A stretch of DNA of 27,076 bases. Origin: a virus. The position numbers and the translations under genes were made by a program. Numbering within the stretch: the stretch's first letter is position 1; each line of letters starts with the position of its first letter. The notes under the pieces were generated by a model. It was not told the origin of the DNA and searched no databases. It was given only the letters and a program-made list of their open reading frames with translations. Shown piece by piece: positions 1 through 7,511 of the stretch. Location of the stretch: positions 1 through 27,076 of IMG/VR virus record IMGVR_UViG_3300021347_000028; one strand, given 5' to 3'.

Positions 1-735
1 AGAGATGAATATGGTCAAATGGTATTGGCATGTGATGGATTTAATACTTGGAGAAAAGATTTCTTTCCAGAATATAAAGCAGCACGTAAAAAGAATAGGT
101 CTGCATCTGACTTAGACTGGAACAGTATCTTTACATCACTAAATGAAATCAGAGAAGAGATACGAGAAAATTTACCATGGAAGGTATTGCATTTAGATAA
201 TACCGAGGCAGATGATATTATTGCTACACTAACACAGCAAACCCAAGAGTTTGGTCAGCATGAACCAGTTATGATTATATCTTCGGATAAAGACTTTATA
301 CAATTACACAAATTTAATAATGTAAAACAATTTAGTCCGATACAAAAGAAATTAGTCCAAGATAATAATCCAAGAACATATAAATGGAATCATATTATGC
401 GTGGTGATTCAGGCGATGGTATACCAAATGTTTTATCCCCAGATGATACATTTGTATCTGAACAACACCAGAACCAATTAAGACAAACTAGAGTCGATGA
501 ATGGATAAATAATATAGATGACTTAAGAGAATTAATGGGGGATGAGGTTTATCGTAATTTTCAAAGAAATCAAACACTAATTGATTTTGATTATATACCA
601 GAACCTATCCAAACAAACATTATAAATACTTTTAACGAGACAAAACCAGCAGCACGTATGAAGGTATTGACTTACTTAATTAATAAACGATGCAATCAAT
701 TGATTGAATGTGTAGAGGAATTTTACAATGGCTAA
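1..735 (+). CDS. rnh: RNase H / 5'-3' exonuclease, T4 Rnh-like (5' end outside window)
   Basis: This is the flap-endonuclease-family nuclease that removes RNA primers from Okazaki fragments during phage replication. The reading frame is open from base 1, so the start lies upstream and the N-terminal metal ligand is not visible. Seen here: the WRKDFFPEYK stretch, the acidic motif NTEADDII, the motif ISSDKDF and the motif GDSGDGIPN. These correspond in order to the metal-binding acidic clusters of T4 RNase H, and LIDFDYIP near the C-terminus also matches T4. About 244 residues lie in the window, against 305 in T4. The 3' end overlaps the next gene by 8 bases, so the two are probably translated together. 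I am confident of the family. Confidence 0.93.
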   Translation, partial: RDEYGQMVLACDGFNTWRKDFFPEYKAARKKNRSASDLDWNSIFTSLNEIREEIRENLPWKVLHLDNTEADDIIATLTQQTQEFGQHEPVMIISSDKDFIQLHKFNNVKQFSPIQKKLVQDNNPRTYKWNHIMRGDSGDGIPNVLSPDDTFVSEQHQNQLRQTRVDEWINNIDDLRELMGDEVYRNFQRNQTLIDFDYIPEPIQTNIINTFNETKPAARMKVLTYLINKRCNQLIECVEEFYNG

Positions 736-1201
736 AAAATTAGTTCCTGAAGTATTAGAATTAGTACGACAGGCAAAAACAAAACAGGAAAAGGTTGAGA
801 TCCTAAGACAGAATTCTCATCCAGCTCTAAGAGATATTCTTAGAATTAACTTTGATGCTGACGTAGTATCAGTATTACCAACAGGTGCTCCACCTTACCA
901 AAAAGATGATGCTCCAGAAGGACATTCACCATCTTCTTTATTTAGAGTTCACAAACAATTTAAATACTTTTTCAAAGGTCCAATTGCGAACCAAGCAAAG
1001 CCTGCTAGAAGAGAAAGTATCTTTATTAGTGCATTAGAAAGTATGCATCCAACCGAATCAGATCTTTTAATCGAAGCTAAAGATAGAAAGTTAAAAGGGA
1101 TTACAAAGGCTTTAGTAGATGAAGCTTTTCCGGGCTTAGTAGTTAAGGCAGTTAAAAAGCCAGCTGCTAAGAAAACAACAACAAAGAAAAAGGAGAAATA
1201 G
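728..1201 (+). CDS. Conserved T4-like marine phage protein of unknown function
   Basis: A 157-residue soluble protein that I recognise as a family found beside replication genes in T4-like cyanophages and pelagiphages (probably DUF6433), with no established function. Visible features are an N-terminal helical part (KTKQEKVEILRQN), a central segment with LPTGAPPYQKDDAPEG, and a basic Lys/Ala-rich tail after residue 140 that could contact nucleic acid. The ATG overlaps the end of rnh by 8 bases, implying cotranscription with it. No catalytic motif is evident. Confidence 0.75.
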   Translation: MAKKLVPEVLELVRQAKTKQEKVEILRQNSHPALRDILRINFDADVVSVLPTGAPPYQKDDAPEGHSPSSLFRVHKQFKYFFKGPIANQAKPARRESIFISALESMHPTESDLLIEAKDRKLKGITKALVDEAFPGLVVKAVKKPAAKKTTTKKKEK

Positions 1202-1256
1202 CCTATGGTATAAACTTCTTCGTTATGTAATTTTAACTCAATCATGGAGATTAATT

Positions 1257-1415
1257 ATGATTACACTCGAGCGACTCAAGAGAGATCAAAGGGAAGCATT
1301 TCGCTATACAAGGCGATTGAAGAAAAAGGGTAAAGACTCACTATCTTATAAAGCACATAAAAAGGCTTTAGTACTTAGTCAGTCGATAAGAGAATTACAA
1401 ACAATAGGAGGTTAA
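1257..1415 (+). CDS. Small basic protein, 52 aa
   Basis: A short reading frame starting MITLERLKRD and ending LQTIGG. It is supported by a good ribosome-binding site (GGAG at 1246-1249, 7 nt before the ATG) and by filling the gap between two genes in the same direction. It is very rich in Lys and Arg (RRLKKKGK) and predicted helical, which would suit nucleic acid or protein binding. I do not recognise a family. Support comes only from its ribosome-binding site and position. Confidence 0.55.
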   Translation: MITLERLKRDQREAFRYTRRLKKKGKDSLSYKAHKKALVLSQSIRELQTIGG

Positions 1416-1422
1416 TTTATCA

Positions 1423-1450
1423 GGGGAAGCCCTGGTAAAACAGGGCGAAC
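1423..1450 (+). other. Nested RNA hairpin upstream of the 1458 gene
   Basis: GCCCTG (1429-1434) pairs with CAGGGC (1441-1446) around a GTAAAA loop. An outer GGG/CCC pair flanks it across a symmetric GAA/GAA internal loop. No T-run follows, so it is not a standard terminator. It sits directly before the next start codon, which has no clear Shine-Dalgarno sequence. A cis-regulatory or RNA-protective role is inference. Confidence 0.5.
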
Positions 1451-1457
1451 CCACATT

Positions 1458-1661
1458 ATGATGACAACAGCAATTGAATTACACACCTATCAAAGAGGTG
1501 AAAGAAAATCTAAAGTATGGAAAGACCTAGAAGGATTCTACGTAGAATTCTATATAGGCGGAAAACTAGTAGAGAAAAGAGCTTTATACGAGCACTCTGA
1601 AGTATATGCAGAAAATGCAGCAGAAAATTTTGTCGATGAGGTAATGACATTACATGGTTAA
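1458..1661 (+). CDS. Small hypothetical protein, 67 aa
   Basis: A 67-residue soluble protein with a compact alternating-polarity core (GFYVEFYIGGKLVEKRALY) followed by an acidic helix, suggesting a small mixed alpha/beta fold. Two consecutive ATG codons (1458, 1461) could serve as start. Neither has a clear Shine-Dalgarno sequence, and a stable hairpin lies immediately upstream. The 3' end overlaps the next gene by 8 bases. I recognise no family. Confidence 0.65.
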   Translation: MMTTAIELHTYQRGERKSKVWKDLEGFYVEFYIGGKLVEKRALYEHSEVYAENAAENFVDEVMTLHG

Positions 1662-1947
1662 AAAACAGATAGCGCCAGAAGAATTAAAAAATTCAAATAG
1701 GATATTTAAATCCGCTACTCCAAAATATACCTTAGATTGGTATGTAAAATGGATAGCTTCAGTTTTTGTATTAGCAGCTATATCTATTCGAGGTATAGAA
1801 GGATTTGCATTTGCTGATGTGGTATTAAGTATGCTTGGAGTTGGATTATGGCTTTGGGTAAGTATCTTATGGAACGACAGAGCTTTAATAATGCTAAACG
1901 GAATAGGATTAGCTTTACTAATTAGAACATTTTTTGAATTGATATAA
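1654..1947 (+). CDS. Small integral membrane protein, 97 aa
   Basis: A hydrophilic N-terminal tail of about 28 residues is followed by the motif YTLDWYVKW and about three hydrophobic segments (residues 31-48, 52-72 and 77-95), so it should sit in the inner membrane. Proteins with a TLDWYVKW start occur in T4-like cyanophages as conserved proteins of unknown function. It overlaps the preceding gene by 8 bases, and its stop lies just before the early promoter at 1951. Confidence 0.68.
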   Translation: MVKKQIAPEELKNSNRIFKSATPKYTLDWYVKWIASVFVLAAISIRGIEGFAFADVVLSMLGVGLWLWVSILWNDRALIMLNGIGLALLIRTFFELI

Positions 1948-1950
1948 AGG

Positions 1951-1979
1951 TTTACAAATAACCTAAACTATGGTATAAT
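1951..1979 (+). promoter_or_regulatory. Early sigma70-type promoter P1
   Basis: TTTACA at 1951-1956, a 17-bp spacer and TATAAT at 1974-1979, preceded by GG as in the other early promoters of the window. The ATG at 1987 starts 7 bases after the -10 box, so the transcript is predicted to be leaderless or nearly so. Confidence 0.88.
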
Positions 1980-1986
1980 ATACATT

Positions 1987-2607
1987 ATGAATATTTTTGT
2001 ACTCAATCACGATCCTGTCATTGCAGCACAGGAACAATGCGATAAACATGTTGTGAAAATGATTTTAGAATCAGCACAAATGTTATCAACAGCACACCGA
2101 ATGTTAGATGCTACTGAAACACGTGGTCCATCTAAATCAGGAAAGACAATGGTTAAGAAATGGATTTTCGAAGATGATCGAGAAGATGTTTTATATAAAG
2201 CCGTTCACATGTATCACCCATGCACAACTTGGACATTACAGTCCGCACATAATTATCGTTGGCATTATAAACACTTTGTTGCTCTATGCGACGAATACAC
2301 GTATAGATATGATAAAGTCCATGTAACAGATACAAGACTAAGAAAACCTTTGGAAAGATTACCAGATAATATACCTATGAAAAAGCTTACTCCATTTGCA
2401 TTAGCAATGAAAGCATTTCCAGATTGTATTACCGAATGTGCAGTAGAATCTTATCAGAATTATTACCATACTAAATTAGCATATATGCCAATGGTATGGA
2501 CTAAACGAAAACAACCTTCTTGGTTTAATCCAGATGCATATGAAAGAAAGCATAATAAATTAGACTGGGTAGGTCAACATTGGGAGGCAGCAAATGCCAA
2601 CGTATGA
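1987..2607 (+). CDS. Conserved phage protein with CDKHVVKM motif, unknown function
   Basis: A 206-residue protein of a family widespread in large phages, recognisable by the N-terminal stretch CDKHVVKMILESAQMLSTAH, an HPCTTW motif, and conserved aromatic and His residues (NYRWHYKHF). The pattern of conserved Cys, Asp, His and Lys suggests an enzyme, but I know of no assigned reaction. It is the first gene of the P1 transcript, and its ATG lies where transcription should start. The 3' end overlaps the next gene by 14 bases. Confidence 0.75.
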   Translation: MNIFVLNHDPVIAAQEQCDKHVVKMILESAQMLSTAHRMLDATETRGPSKSGKTMVKKWIFEDDREDVLYKAVHMYHPCTTWTLQSAHNYRWHYKHFVALCDEYTYRYDKVHVTDTRLRKPLERLPDNIPMKKLTPFALAMKAFPDCITECAVESYQNYYHTKLAYMPMVWTKRKQPSWFNPDAYERKHNKLDWVGQHWEAANANV

Positions 2608-2845
2608 TTTTAAAAATAACGATACCGGTGAAGTAAAAGAATATATAATGACCATAGCTGAAATGGAACAGTTTAAAAAAGACAATCCTAATATGCAGCA
2701 AGTTATATCAACAGCAAAACATAATTTGATTACTAACAAAGATGGTTCAGTATTAACAAAAGCAGGAGATGGATGGAAAGAAGTTCAACAAAGAATTCAA
2801 TCCGGAATGCCTCCTAAAGATAGACATTTAATAAACACGAAATAA
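2594..2845 (+). CDS. Small conserved phage protein (MPTYDF family), 83 aa
   Basis: It starts MPTYDFKNNDTGEVKEYI, an N-terminus resembling the FmdB-like small regulatory family and common in marine T4-like phages. The Cys pairs of a zinc ribbon are absent, since there is no Cys in the protein. The C-terminal half is polar and basic. GGGAGG-like bases about 10 nt upstream can serve as its ribosome-binding site. Function unknown. Confidence 0.65.
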   Translation: MPTYDFKNNDTGEVKEYIMTIAEMEQFKKDNPNMQQVISTAKHNLITNKDGSVLTKAGDGWKEVQQRIQSGMPPKDRHLINTK

Positions 2846-3105
2846 TGAGTAGTATAAGTCATATAGAATATGCCGTAGTATTTAATAAAGAAGGACACTT
2901 CGAAGAATATTGTCACGGAACTTATGAAGAGATTGAATTTTATTGTGAACAAAGAGGTTGGTACGTAGATAGATATTTAGATAACGTAGCACCTTCTACA
3001 GTTCAGAAGGGATTCAGATATGTTGGGAAAGGCGTAGACCCTTGCGCTACAAATAGAGGATTCGATTATGAAAAATCTGAGCCTATTGTTGATAATAGTT
3101 GGTAG
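2845..3105 (+). CDS. Hypothetical protein, 86 aa
   Basis: An 86-residue soluble protein with three Cys and many aromatic residues (EYCHGTYEEIEFYCEQRGW), probably a small alpha/beta domain. The start codon shares one base with the preceding stop (TAATG), typical of translational coupling. The 3' end overlaps the lipoprotein-like gene by 38 bases. No family recognised. Confidence 0.62.
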   Translation: MSSISHIEYAVVFNKEGHFEEYCHGTYEEIEFYCEQRGWYVDRYLDNVAPSTVQKGFRYVGKGVDPCATNRGFDYEKSEPIVDNSW

Positions 3106-3295
3106 CGTTAGCTGCTCTACAGTAGAGATATTACCTGGACTTTGTTTTAATGACAAAGATAAAACTCATTTGTGTGAAAAAGAAGAAACAATTGATCCAC
3201 CAAAAGAAAGAACACCAGACGAAAAATGGGAGATGTGTGAACCATGGCTACACCACGATGGTGAAGTTTGGATGGATTGCATGATGATAGCATGA
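3068..3295 (+). CDS. Small putative lipoprotein, 75 aa
   Basis: The N-terminus MKNLSLLLIIVGSVSC is a short positively charged start, a hydrophobic stretch and a Cys at residue 16 in a lipobox-like setting, so lipid modification and export to the envelope are predicted. The mature part is small and acidic with five Cys in the 60 residues after the lipidated one, so disulfides are possible. Phage o-spanins are small lipoproteins, but no i-spanin partner overlaps this gene, so I do not call it Rz1. The stop overlaps the next start as ATGA. Confidence 0.55.
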   Translation: MKNLSLLLIIVGSVSCSTVEILPGLCFNDKDKTHLCEKEETIDPPKERTPDEKWEMCEPWLHHDGEVWMDCMMIA

Positions 3296-3948
3296 TAGAA
3301 TACGATCCAATAGAAATAAATACAGATTTAGAACAGCACACTAAAAAATCTGGAAGGTATTATACTGATATAGAAGGTAATAGATATTATTCTGTTACTA
3401 CCGTATTATCGATTTTAAATAAAGAAGCTATAATGGCTTGGCGTAAAAGAGTTGGCAACGAAGAAGCTAATCGTATATCAACCCAAGCAGCTACTCGAGG
3501 AACAAAGGTTCACGATATGATAGAAAAATATATCGTGGGAGAAGAATTTGATCAGGATAATTTGATTGCATTATCTAATTTTAAAGATATACAACCTATT
3601 ATAGATCAGAACCTAACTAAAATCCATGCAGTTGAAGCACGGTTATTTTCTAAGCATTTAGGATTAGCTGGAACCGTAGACTGTGTAGGAATTTGGGATG
3701 GTAAGCTTAGCATTATTGATTGGAAAACATCCAAGAAATATAAAAAGAAAGAATGGTGTGAAAACTATTTTATGCAAGCTTCTGCATATGCTATTATGTG
3801 GGAAGAAAGAACTGGCATGCCAATTACTAATTTAGTCGTTGCTATTGCTGGTGATGAAGGTGCTCAGATCTTTATTGAACATAGAGATAACTGGGATAAA
3901 AAATTAATAGAAACTATAACAGAATATAATAGGAGAAAAAACAAATGA
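3292..3948 (+). CDS. PD-(D/E)XK-family nuclease (MGME1/RecB-like exonuclease)
   Basis: A 218-residue nuclease. The core reads GTVDCVGIWDG then IIDWKTSKK, giving the Asp and D-x-K residues of the PD-(D/E)XK active site, followed by QASAYAIMW, which matches the QxxxY motif of RecB-like exonucleases. The YYSVTTVLS element near the N-terminus is typical of phage members of this family. A role in DNA end processing or host DNA degradation is inferred. I chose ATG 3292, which makes an ATGA overlap with the upstream gene, over an in-frame ATG at 3268. Downstream it overlaps the peroxiredoxin gene by four bases. Confidence 0.85.
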   Translation: MIEYDPIEINTDLEQHTKKSGRYYTDIEGNRYYSVTTVLSILNKEAIMAWRKRVGNEEANRISTQAATRGTKVHDMIEKYIVGEEFDQDNLIALSNFKDIQPIIDQNLTKIHAVEARLFSKHLGLAGTVDCVGIWDGKLSIIDWKTSKKYKKKEWCENYFMQASAYAIMWEERTGMPITNLVVAIAGDEGAQIFIEHRDNWDKKLIETITEYNRRKNK

Positions 3949-4451
3949 TAGGCGTAAACGAATCATTTCCTACATTCCATATGAATGGAGTAGAGGGAGA
4001 AGAATTAGTTGTTAGAAATTCTATGGACTATAGCGGATGGAGAGTATTTTATTTCTATCCTAAAGACTTTACTTTTATTTGCCCAACAGAGATTGTTGCA
4101 ATGGATAAATTATTAGGTGAAGCTCAAGTGGTAGGATTTAGTGGAGATAATGAGTTTTGTAAAAAAGCTTGGAAAGAATCTTTACCAGATACTCTCGGAA
4201 ATATCAGACATACTTTATTGGCAGATTGCGGATTAAAATTATCCCATGAACTAGGTATCGTAGATTTTGGTGCACTTGTTTCTTTAAGAGCAACATACAT
4301 TGTTGATCCAGAAGATAAGATCCAACACGTATCAGTTAATGCATTAGATACGGGAAGAAATGCAGATGAGGTTTTAAGAACTTTACAAGGACTTAAAGCT
4401 GGAGGTTTAACAGGTTGCTCGTGGAATCCGGGTGACGAATTCGTGGTATAA
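3945..4451 (+). CDS. Peroxiredoxin (AhpC/TSA 2-Cys type)
   Basis: A thiol peroxidase of 168 residues that reduces hydrogen peroxide or organic peroxides. The peroxidatic Cys46 lies in DFTFICPTEI, the signature of the Prx1/AhpC class. A second Cys at 158 in LTGCSWNPGD is placed like the resolving Cys, although the usual VCP context is changed. The catalytic Thr of PTE is present, and RATYIVDPEDKI matches the family's C-terminal core. It shares an ATGA overlap with the nuclease gene and is therefore an early gene under P1. This is an auxiliary metabolic gene, probably host-derived, that may protect the infected cell from oxidative stress. Confidence 0.92.
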   Translation: MIGVNESFPTFHMNGVEGEELVVRNSMDYSGWRVFYFYPKDFTFICPTEIVAMDKLLGEAQVVGFSGDNEFCKKAWKESLPDTLGNIRHTLLADCGLKLSHELGIVDFGALVSLRATYIVDPEDKIQHVSVNALDTGRNADEVLRTLQGLKAGGLTGCSWNPGDEFVV

Positions 4452-4453
4452 AA

Positions 4454-4663
4454 ATGGCAGGATATACAGGACCTTTATGTGAAGCTTTAATTAAAAAACT
4501 AGAAGGTGAGATTGCAATGGCAGTAGCCAACGTGGAAGTTTATAAAACTAATCCAGCAGGTATTGGTGAACATCCAGGTTTAGTAGAAGCAATCGAATCA
4601 GAAGTTGCAAAAATAGCTGAAGCAGAAGATAAAATCGAAACGATAAGAAAATATTTCTCATAA
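4454..4663 (+). CDS. Small helical protein, 69 aa
   Basis: A 69-residue acidic protein dominated by two long heptad-like helices (EALIKKLEGEIAMAVANVEV and AIESEVAKIAEAEDKIETIR), so a small helical hairpin or coiled-coil dimer is likely. It starts 2 bases after the peroxiredoxin stop and is the last gene before promoter P2. No family recognised. Confidence 0.62.
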   Translation: MAGYTGPLCEALIKKLEGEIAMAVANVEVYKTNPAGIGEHPGLVEAIESEVAKIAEAEDKIETIRKYFS

Positions 4664-4669
4664 ATAGTG

Positions 4670-4698
4670 TTTACATACTGCACAAAATGTGGTATAAT
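4670..4698 (+). promoter_or_regulatory. Early sigma70-type promoter P2
   Basis: TTTACA at 4670-4675, a 17-bp spacer, then TATAAT at 4693-4698 preceded by GG. The ATG of the next gene (4707) begins 8 bases after the -10 box, again predicting a leaderless transcript. Confidence 0.88.
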
Positions 4699-4706
4699 AC
4701 ACTATT

Positions 4707-5303
4707 ATGGAAAATTTTAGAACATACATATCAGAAGCTAAGAACAAAGGTTTAACGATCTTTGATATAGACGATACTATGTTCAAAACAAAAGCCAGAG
4801 TAAAGGTTATGCCTTCTGGCAAAGTTTTAACCCCACAACAATTTAATACTTACAAACTAGGACGCGGCGAAGAGTTTGACTTTGGTGAATTTAAATCAGC
4901 AAAGTTATTCCAACAAACTGCAGTACCAATTGGCAAGATGATTGCTAAGTTTAAAGCGATTCTGAAAAATGCTGTTAAGTCAGGATCAAAAGTAATAATA
5001 GTAACTGCTCGAGCAGATATGGATGATAAAAAACTATTCCTTGATACATTTAGATCTCATGGAATAGATATTGATAAATCTCATATTATACGTGCAGGTA
5101 ATCTAGGTATGAAATCAAGTGCTGCAGCTAAAGCACAAGTATTCAAACAATTCCTAGACACAAACGAATACAGCAGAATTAGGTTATTTGATGATGATAA
5201 AAGTAATTTAAAAGCTTTATTATCTCTCAAAGATGATTACAACGACATAGAGTTTGAAGCTTGGCTAGCGAATGACAAAGGTCAAATTAAAAAGGTGAAA
5301 TGA
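4707..5303 (+). CDS. HAD-superfamily phosphatase
   Basis: A 198-residue hydrolase with the three HAD signatures in order. Motif I is FDIDDT (residues 19-24; nucleophile Asp20, acid/base Asp22), motif II is IIVTAR (97-102) and motif IV is LFDDDKSN (160-167). The segment between motifs I and II carries a small cap of about 70 residues. The substrate is unknown; polynucleotide or nucleotide phosphate is plausible for a phage. It is the first gene of the P2 unit and ends in an ATGA overlap with the next gene. Confidence 0.82.
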   Translation: MENFRTYISEAKNKGLTIFDIDDTMFKTKARVKVMPSGKVLTPQQFNTYKLGRGEEFDFGEFKSAKLFQQTAVPIGKMIAKFKAILKNAVKSGSKVIIVTARADMDDKKLFLDTFRSHGIDIDKSHIIRAGNLGMKSSAAAKAQVFKQFLDTNEYSRIRLFDDDKSNLKALLSLKDDYNDIEFEAWLANDKGQIKKVK

Positions 5304-5518
5304 TGCCAACAAAATTTAAACCATCTCAAGATATAAGAGATAGAGCAACAGGTAAAATAACAACACAACACTTCTTTATGAAAGGTATGCATAAAGATGA
5401 ACTATTCGAATACATTAATAGTTCAAACGGTAAACCTAAGATTAAACAAAAATGTCGTAATGAATTAGTCCGAAGAGGAATAAAGATAGTGATGGTACCA
5501 AAAGGTGAAGAAGTCTAA
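5300..5518 (+). CDS. Conserved cyanophage/pelagiphage hypothetical, 72 aa
   Basis: A basic 72-residue protein, MMPTKFKPSQDIRDRATGKI onward, with the conserved tail SSNGKPKIKQKCRNELVRRG. Very similar short proteins occur across T4-like cyanophages without assigned function. The high Arg/Lys content fits binding to nucleic acid. The start overlaps the HAD stop as ATGA. Confidence 0.7.
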   Translation: MMPTKFKPSQDIRDRATGKITTQHFFMKGMHKDELFEYINSSNGKPKIKQKCRNELVRRGIKIVMVPKGEEV

Positions 5519-5732
5519 CTGGCATGGCGGTAAAGGATCAGGACGCCGTGATTCACAAAATGATCAACTATATGCAGATAATTGGGAAAAGATTTTCGGT
5601 AAGCCTAAACCTGTAGCTAAAGCTAGGAAAGCACAACCAAAACATTCTGTCACACAAGTTCATAAAGATAAGTCAAAACAAATACCTAGAAAGCATAAAT
5701 ATAACCATATAGAGGATACACTAGGAACATGA
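5505..5732 (+). CDS. Small basic conserved phage protein, GTG start
   Basis: A 75-residue Lys/Arg/Gly-rich protein starting at GTG 5505 inside the 3' end of the preceding gene. The segment WHGGKGSGRRDSQNDQLYAD resembles a short conserved protein of marine T4-like phages. The C-terminal half (KARKAQPKHS) is strongly basic and probably disordered. Function unknown. It ends in an ATGA overlap with the next gene. Confidence 0.62.
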   Translation: MKKSNWHGGKGSGRRDSQNDQLYADNWEKIFGKPKPVAKARKAQPKHSVTQVHKDKSKQIPRKHKYNHIEDTLGT

Positions 5733-5992
5733 TAGATATAGAAAAATTCGATTTTGGTTTTACTGCGGTAGATGAATCTGAGTTAGAAGCTGTACAAAAA
5801 ACAACTACTAAACTCCAGACAACTTCATCTAAAGTAGAAGAGACAGAAGAAAAATTAAATAAACTATATAATGCTATATTACCATTGCTCAGCAATTTGA
5901 AGATGAACCCCGAGAAAGAATACATACTTTGGCCAAATAGGGTAGAAAAAGTAGAGGAATTCGAAGAGTTAATCTCGAATATAGTTAAGTAA
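5729..5992 (+). CDS. Conserved coiled-coil phage protein, 87 aa
   Basis: The N-terminus DFGFTAVDESELEAVQ and the C-terminus EKEYILWPNRVEKVEEFEEL mark a short protein conserved in nearly all T4-like cyanophages and pelagiphages. The middle (residues 20-55) has heptad-type Leu/Val spacing and should form a coiled coil. Its precise role is not known to me. It has an ATGA overlap upstream and a TAATG overlap downstream. Confidence 0.75.
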   Translation: MIDIEKFDFGFTAVDESELEAVQKTTTKLQTTSSKVEETEEKLNKLYNAILPLLSNLKMNPEKEYILWPNRVEKVEEFEELISNIVK

Positions 5993-6786
5993 TGGCAAGA
6001 CTAGATATAGCAAATATTGACATGGATGAAATCCACGTAAAAGTGGGTGGAACATCTGGAACTTCAGTAAGTATGAATGATGCAGATGTTAGAGGTATGG
6101 CAGCTCCTGATGCGACATATGCAGGAGCAGATGGTATTAATACTGGTAATAATTCTACTATTGCTATTGGAGAATTTAGAAATGGTGAACATACTTCTTT
6201 AGATAGTTTCTTTGGATTAGGTAGCTGGGATACTCACAATACCTATAGTGTCGCGAATAATAGTTTTGCAACAGCCCAGGCTTTTTGTCAGATGTCATTT
6301 AAAAACGATACCACAAATAGTAGGATTGAATGTGTTTATTATGGAGGAACCAGTTCAGCCTTTGCAACAACTTATACGTCTTATATAAATTATACAGGTT
6401 ATACTGGAAATATTAATGTTAAATATACTACTGGTGGGGTAAACCAGGTAGTTTATGCAAATGTGAATGATGGAGATTATACCTATCATCCTCATGGATG
6501 GCCAGGGAGTACACAAAACTCCACCTCAATAGCATATACTAGCTCAAGGGCTAAAAAGGATTCCGGAACTAATTATACAATTCCAACAAGCGGATATGTA
6601 CCATTTAAATGGTTTGTAGAAGGACCGGGATGGACTTCAGGTGGATATAGTAATAGTGGATATGATATGGTGACACATACCATAACTTTTACCGTTAGCT
6701 TTGTTTCAGATAGTGTTACGTATAGCAGTACTTCTGCATCTAAGCTCATTGAACTATACGCAGGTAGAGGTCCACTAATATTATAA
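5992..6786 (+). CDS. Putative virion structural protein, 264 aa
   Basis: The N-terminus (MARLDIANIDMDEIHVKVGG, then SMNDADVRGM) resembles marine T4-like phage structural proteins. The rest is rich in Ser, Thr, Asn, Tyr and Gly with predicted beta-strand character and few charges, as expected for a fibre or decoration protein. Assignment as an appendage is inferred from composition and recalled resemblance. It follows the coiled-coil gene by a TAATG overlap, and a late promoter starts inside its last codons. Confidence 0.5.
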   Translation: MARLDIANIDMDEIHVKVGGTSGTSVSMNDADVRGMAAPDATYAGADGINTGNNSTIAIGEFRNGEHTSLDSFFGLGSWDTHNTYSVANNSFATAQAFCQMSFKNDTTNSRIECVYYGGTSSAFATTYTSYINYTGYTGNINVKYTTGGVNQVVYANVNDGDYTYHPHGWPGSTQNSTSIAYTSSRAKKDSGTNYTIPTSGYVPFKWFVEGPGWTSGGYSNSGYDMVTHTITFTVSFVSDSVTYSSTSASKLIELYAGRGPLIL

Positions 6787-6789
6787 ATA
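6782..6789 (+). promoter_or_regulatory. T4-type late promoter (TATAAATA)
   Basis: An exact TATAAATA, the sequence read by the gp55-type sliding-clamp-activated late RNA polymerase, lies just upstream of the lysozyme gene and overlaps the previous gene's end. Transcription should begin near 6795, leaving a leader that contains AGAGAGG. Confidence 0.68.
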
Positions 6790-6815
6790 CTATAAAACTC
6801 AGAGAGGAATTGAAA

Positions 6816-7256
6816 TTGGATATTAATAAATTAAGGGAACAACTAATCATAGATGAAGGACAAGTAAATGAAATATATAATGACCACCTTGGTTATGCTA
6901 CATTTGGGATCGGGCATTTGGTCATCGAAGGAGACCCAGAATTGGGGGCTCCGGTCGGCACTCCAGTCTCAGCAGAACGTGTTAAGGAATGTTTTGAAAA
7001 GGATGTCGAAACAGTAATAAACGACTGTAAAATATTACATGAAGGCTGGGATGGATATCCGGAAGAAGCTAAACAAGTAATAGCTAACATGATGTTCAAT
7101 ATGGGTAGAACAAGGTTAAGTAAATTTAAAAAACATAATTCCGCACTTAAATGTGGGGATTGGAAAACAGCCGCTGCGGAAGGAAGAGATTCCAGATGGT
7201 ATAAACAAGTGACAAATCGAGCAGAACGATTAATGTCAAGATTAGAGGAAATATAA
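6816..7256 (+). CDS. Phage lysozyme (endolysin), glycoside hydrolase 24, TTG start
   Basis: This is a T4-lysozyme-type muramidase of about 146 residues that cleaves peptidoglycan to release progeny or acts as a tail enzyme. The T4 catalytic triad is visible: Glu in IDEGQVNEIY, Asp in NDHLGYATFGIGH and Thr in the same stretch. SRWYKQVTNRAERL matches T4's SRWYNQTPNRAKRV. I prefer the TTG at 6816, placed 8 bases after GAGAGG, over the TTG at 6810, which is too close to the ribosome-binding site. Placement under a late promoter fits a lysis gene. No signal peptide is present, so a holin is needed. Confidence 0.92.
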   Translation: MDINKLREQLIIDEGQVNEIYNDHLGYATFGIGHLVIEGDPELGAPVGTPVSAERVKECFEKDVETVINDCKILHEGWDGYPEEAKQVIANMMFNMGRTRLSKFKKHNSALKCGDWKTAAAEGRDSRWYKQVTNRAERLMSRLEEI

Positions 7257-7257
7257 A

Positions 7258-7509
7258 ATGTCAGTACTAAGATTAAATGCAGCTGAAGTCAATTTAAGCT
7301 CAGCATCTAACGTAGGTTTTGCTAAATTAGTAAGAGTACTAAATAACAAAACATCTGTACAAGTTATCACACAGAAAAATGCTGGTGGTACTACAATCGC
7401 TACAGTTACATTGGCAGCTGGAGAAATAGCTTATATAGCAAAAGCCCCAACTGATACATTGACAGGCGTTGCAACATCATTAGCGGTAAGTGTAGCATTT
7501 GCTAACTAA
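7258..7509 (+). CDS. Small conserved phage protein, probable virion component
   Basis: An 83-residue, nearly uncharged protein rich in Ala, Val and Thr with alternating beta pattern (GGTTIATVTLAAGEIAYIAK, then KAPTDTL). Short proteins of this type occur in marine T4-like phages and are candidates for minor virion components; that role is recalled, not shown. It sits one base after the lysozyme stop in the same late unit. Confidence 0.6.
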   Translation: MSVLRLNAAEVNLSSASNVGFAKLVRVLNNKTSVQVITQKNAGGTTIATVTLAAGEIAYIAKAPTDTLTGVATSLAVSVAFAN

Positions 7510-7511
7510 AA

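Noticed and set aside
621-628. TATAAATA inside rnh as a late promoter
   Set aside because: It lies in mid-gene with no gene start close downstream; chance occurrence in AT-rich coding sequence is likely.
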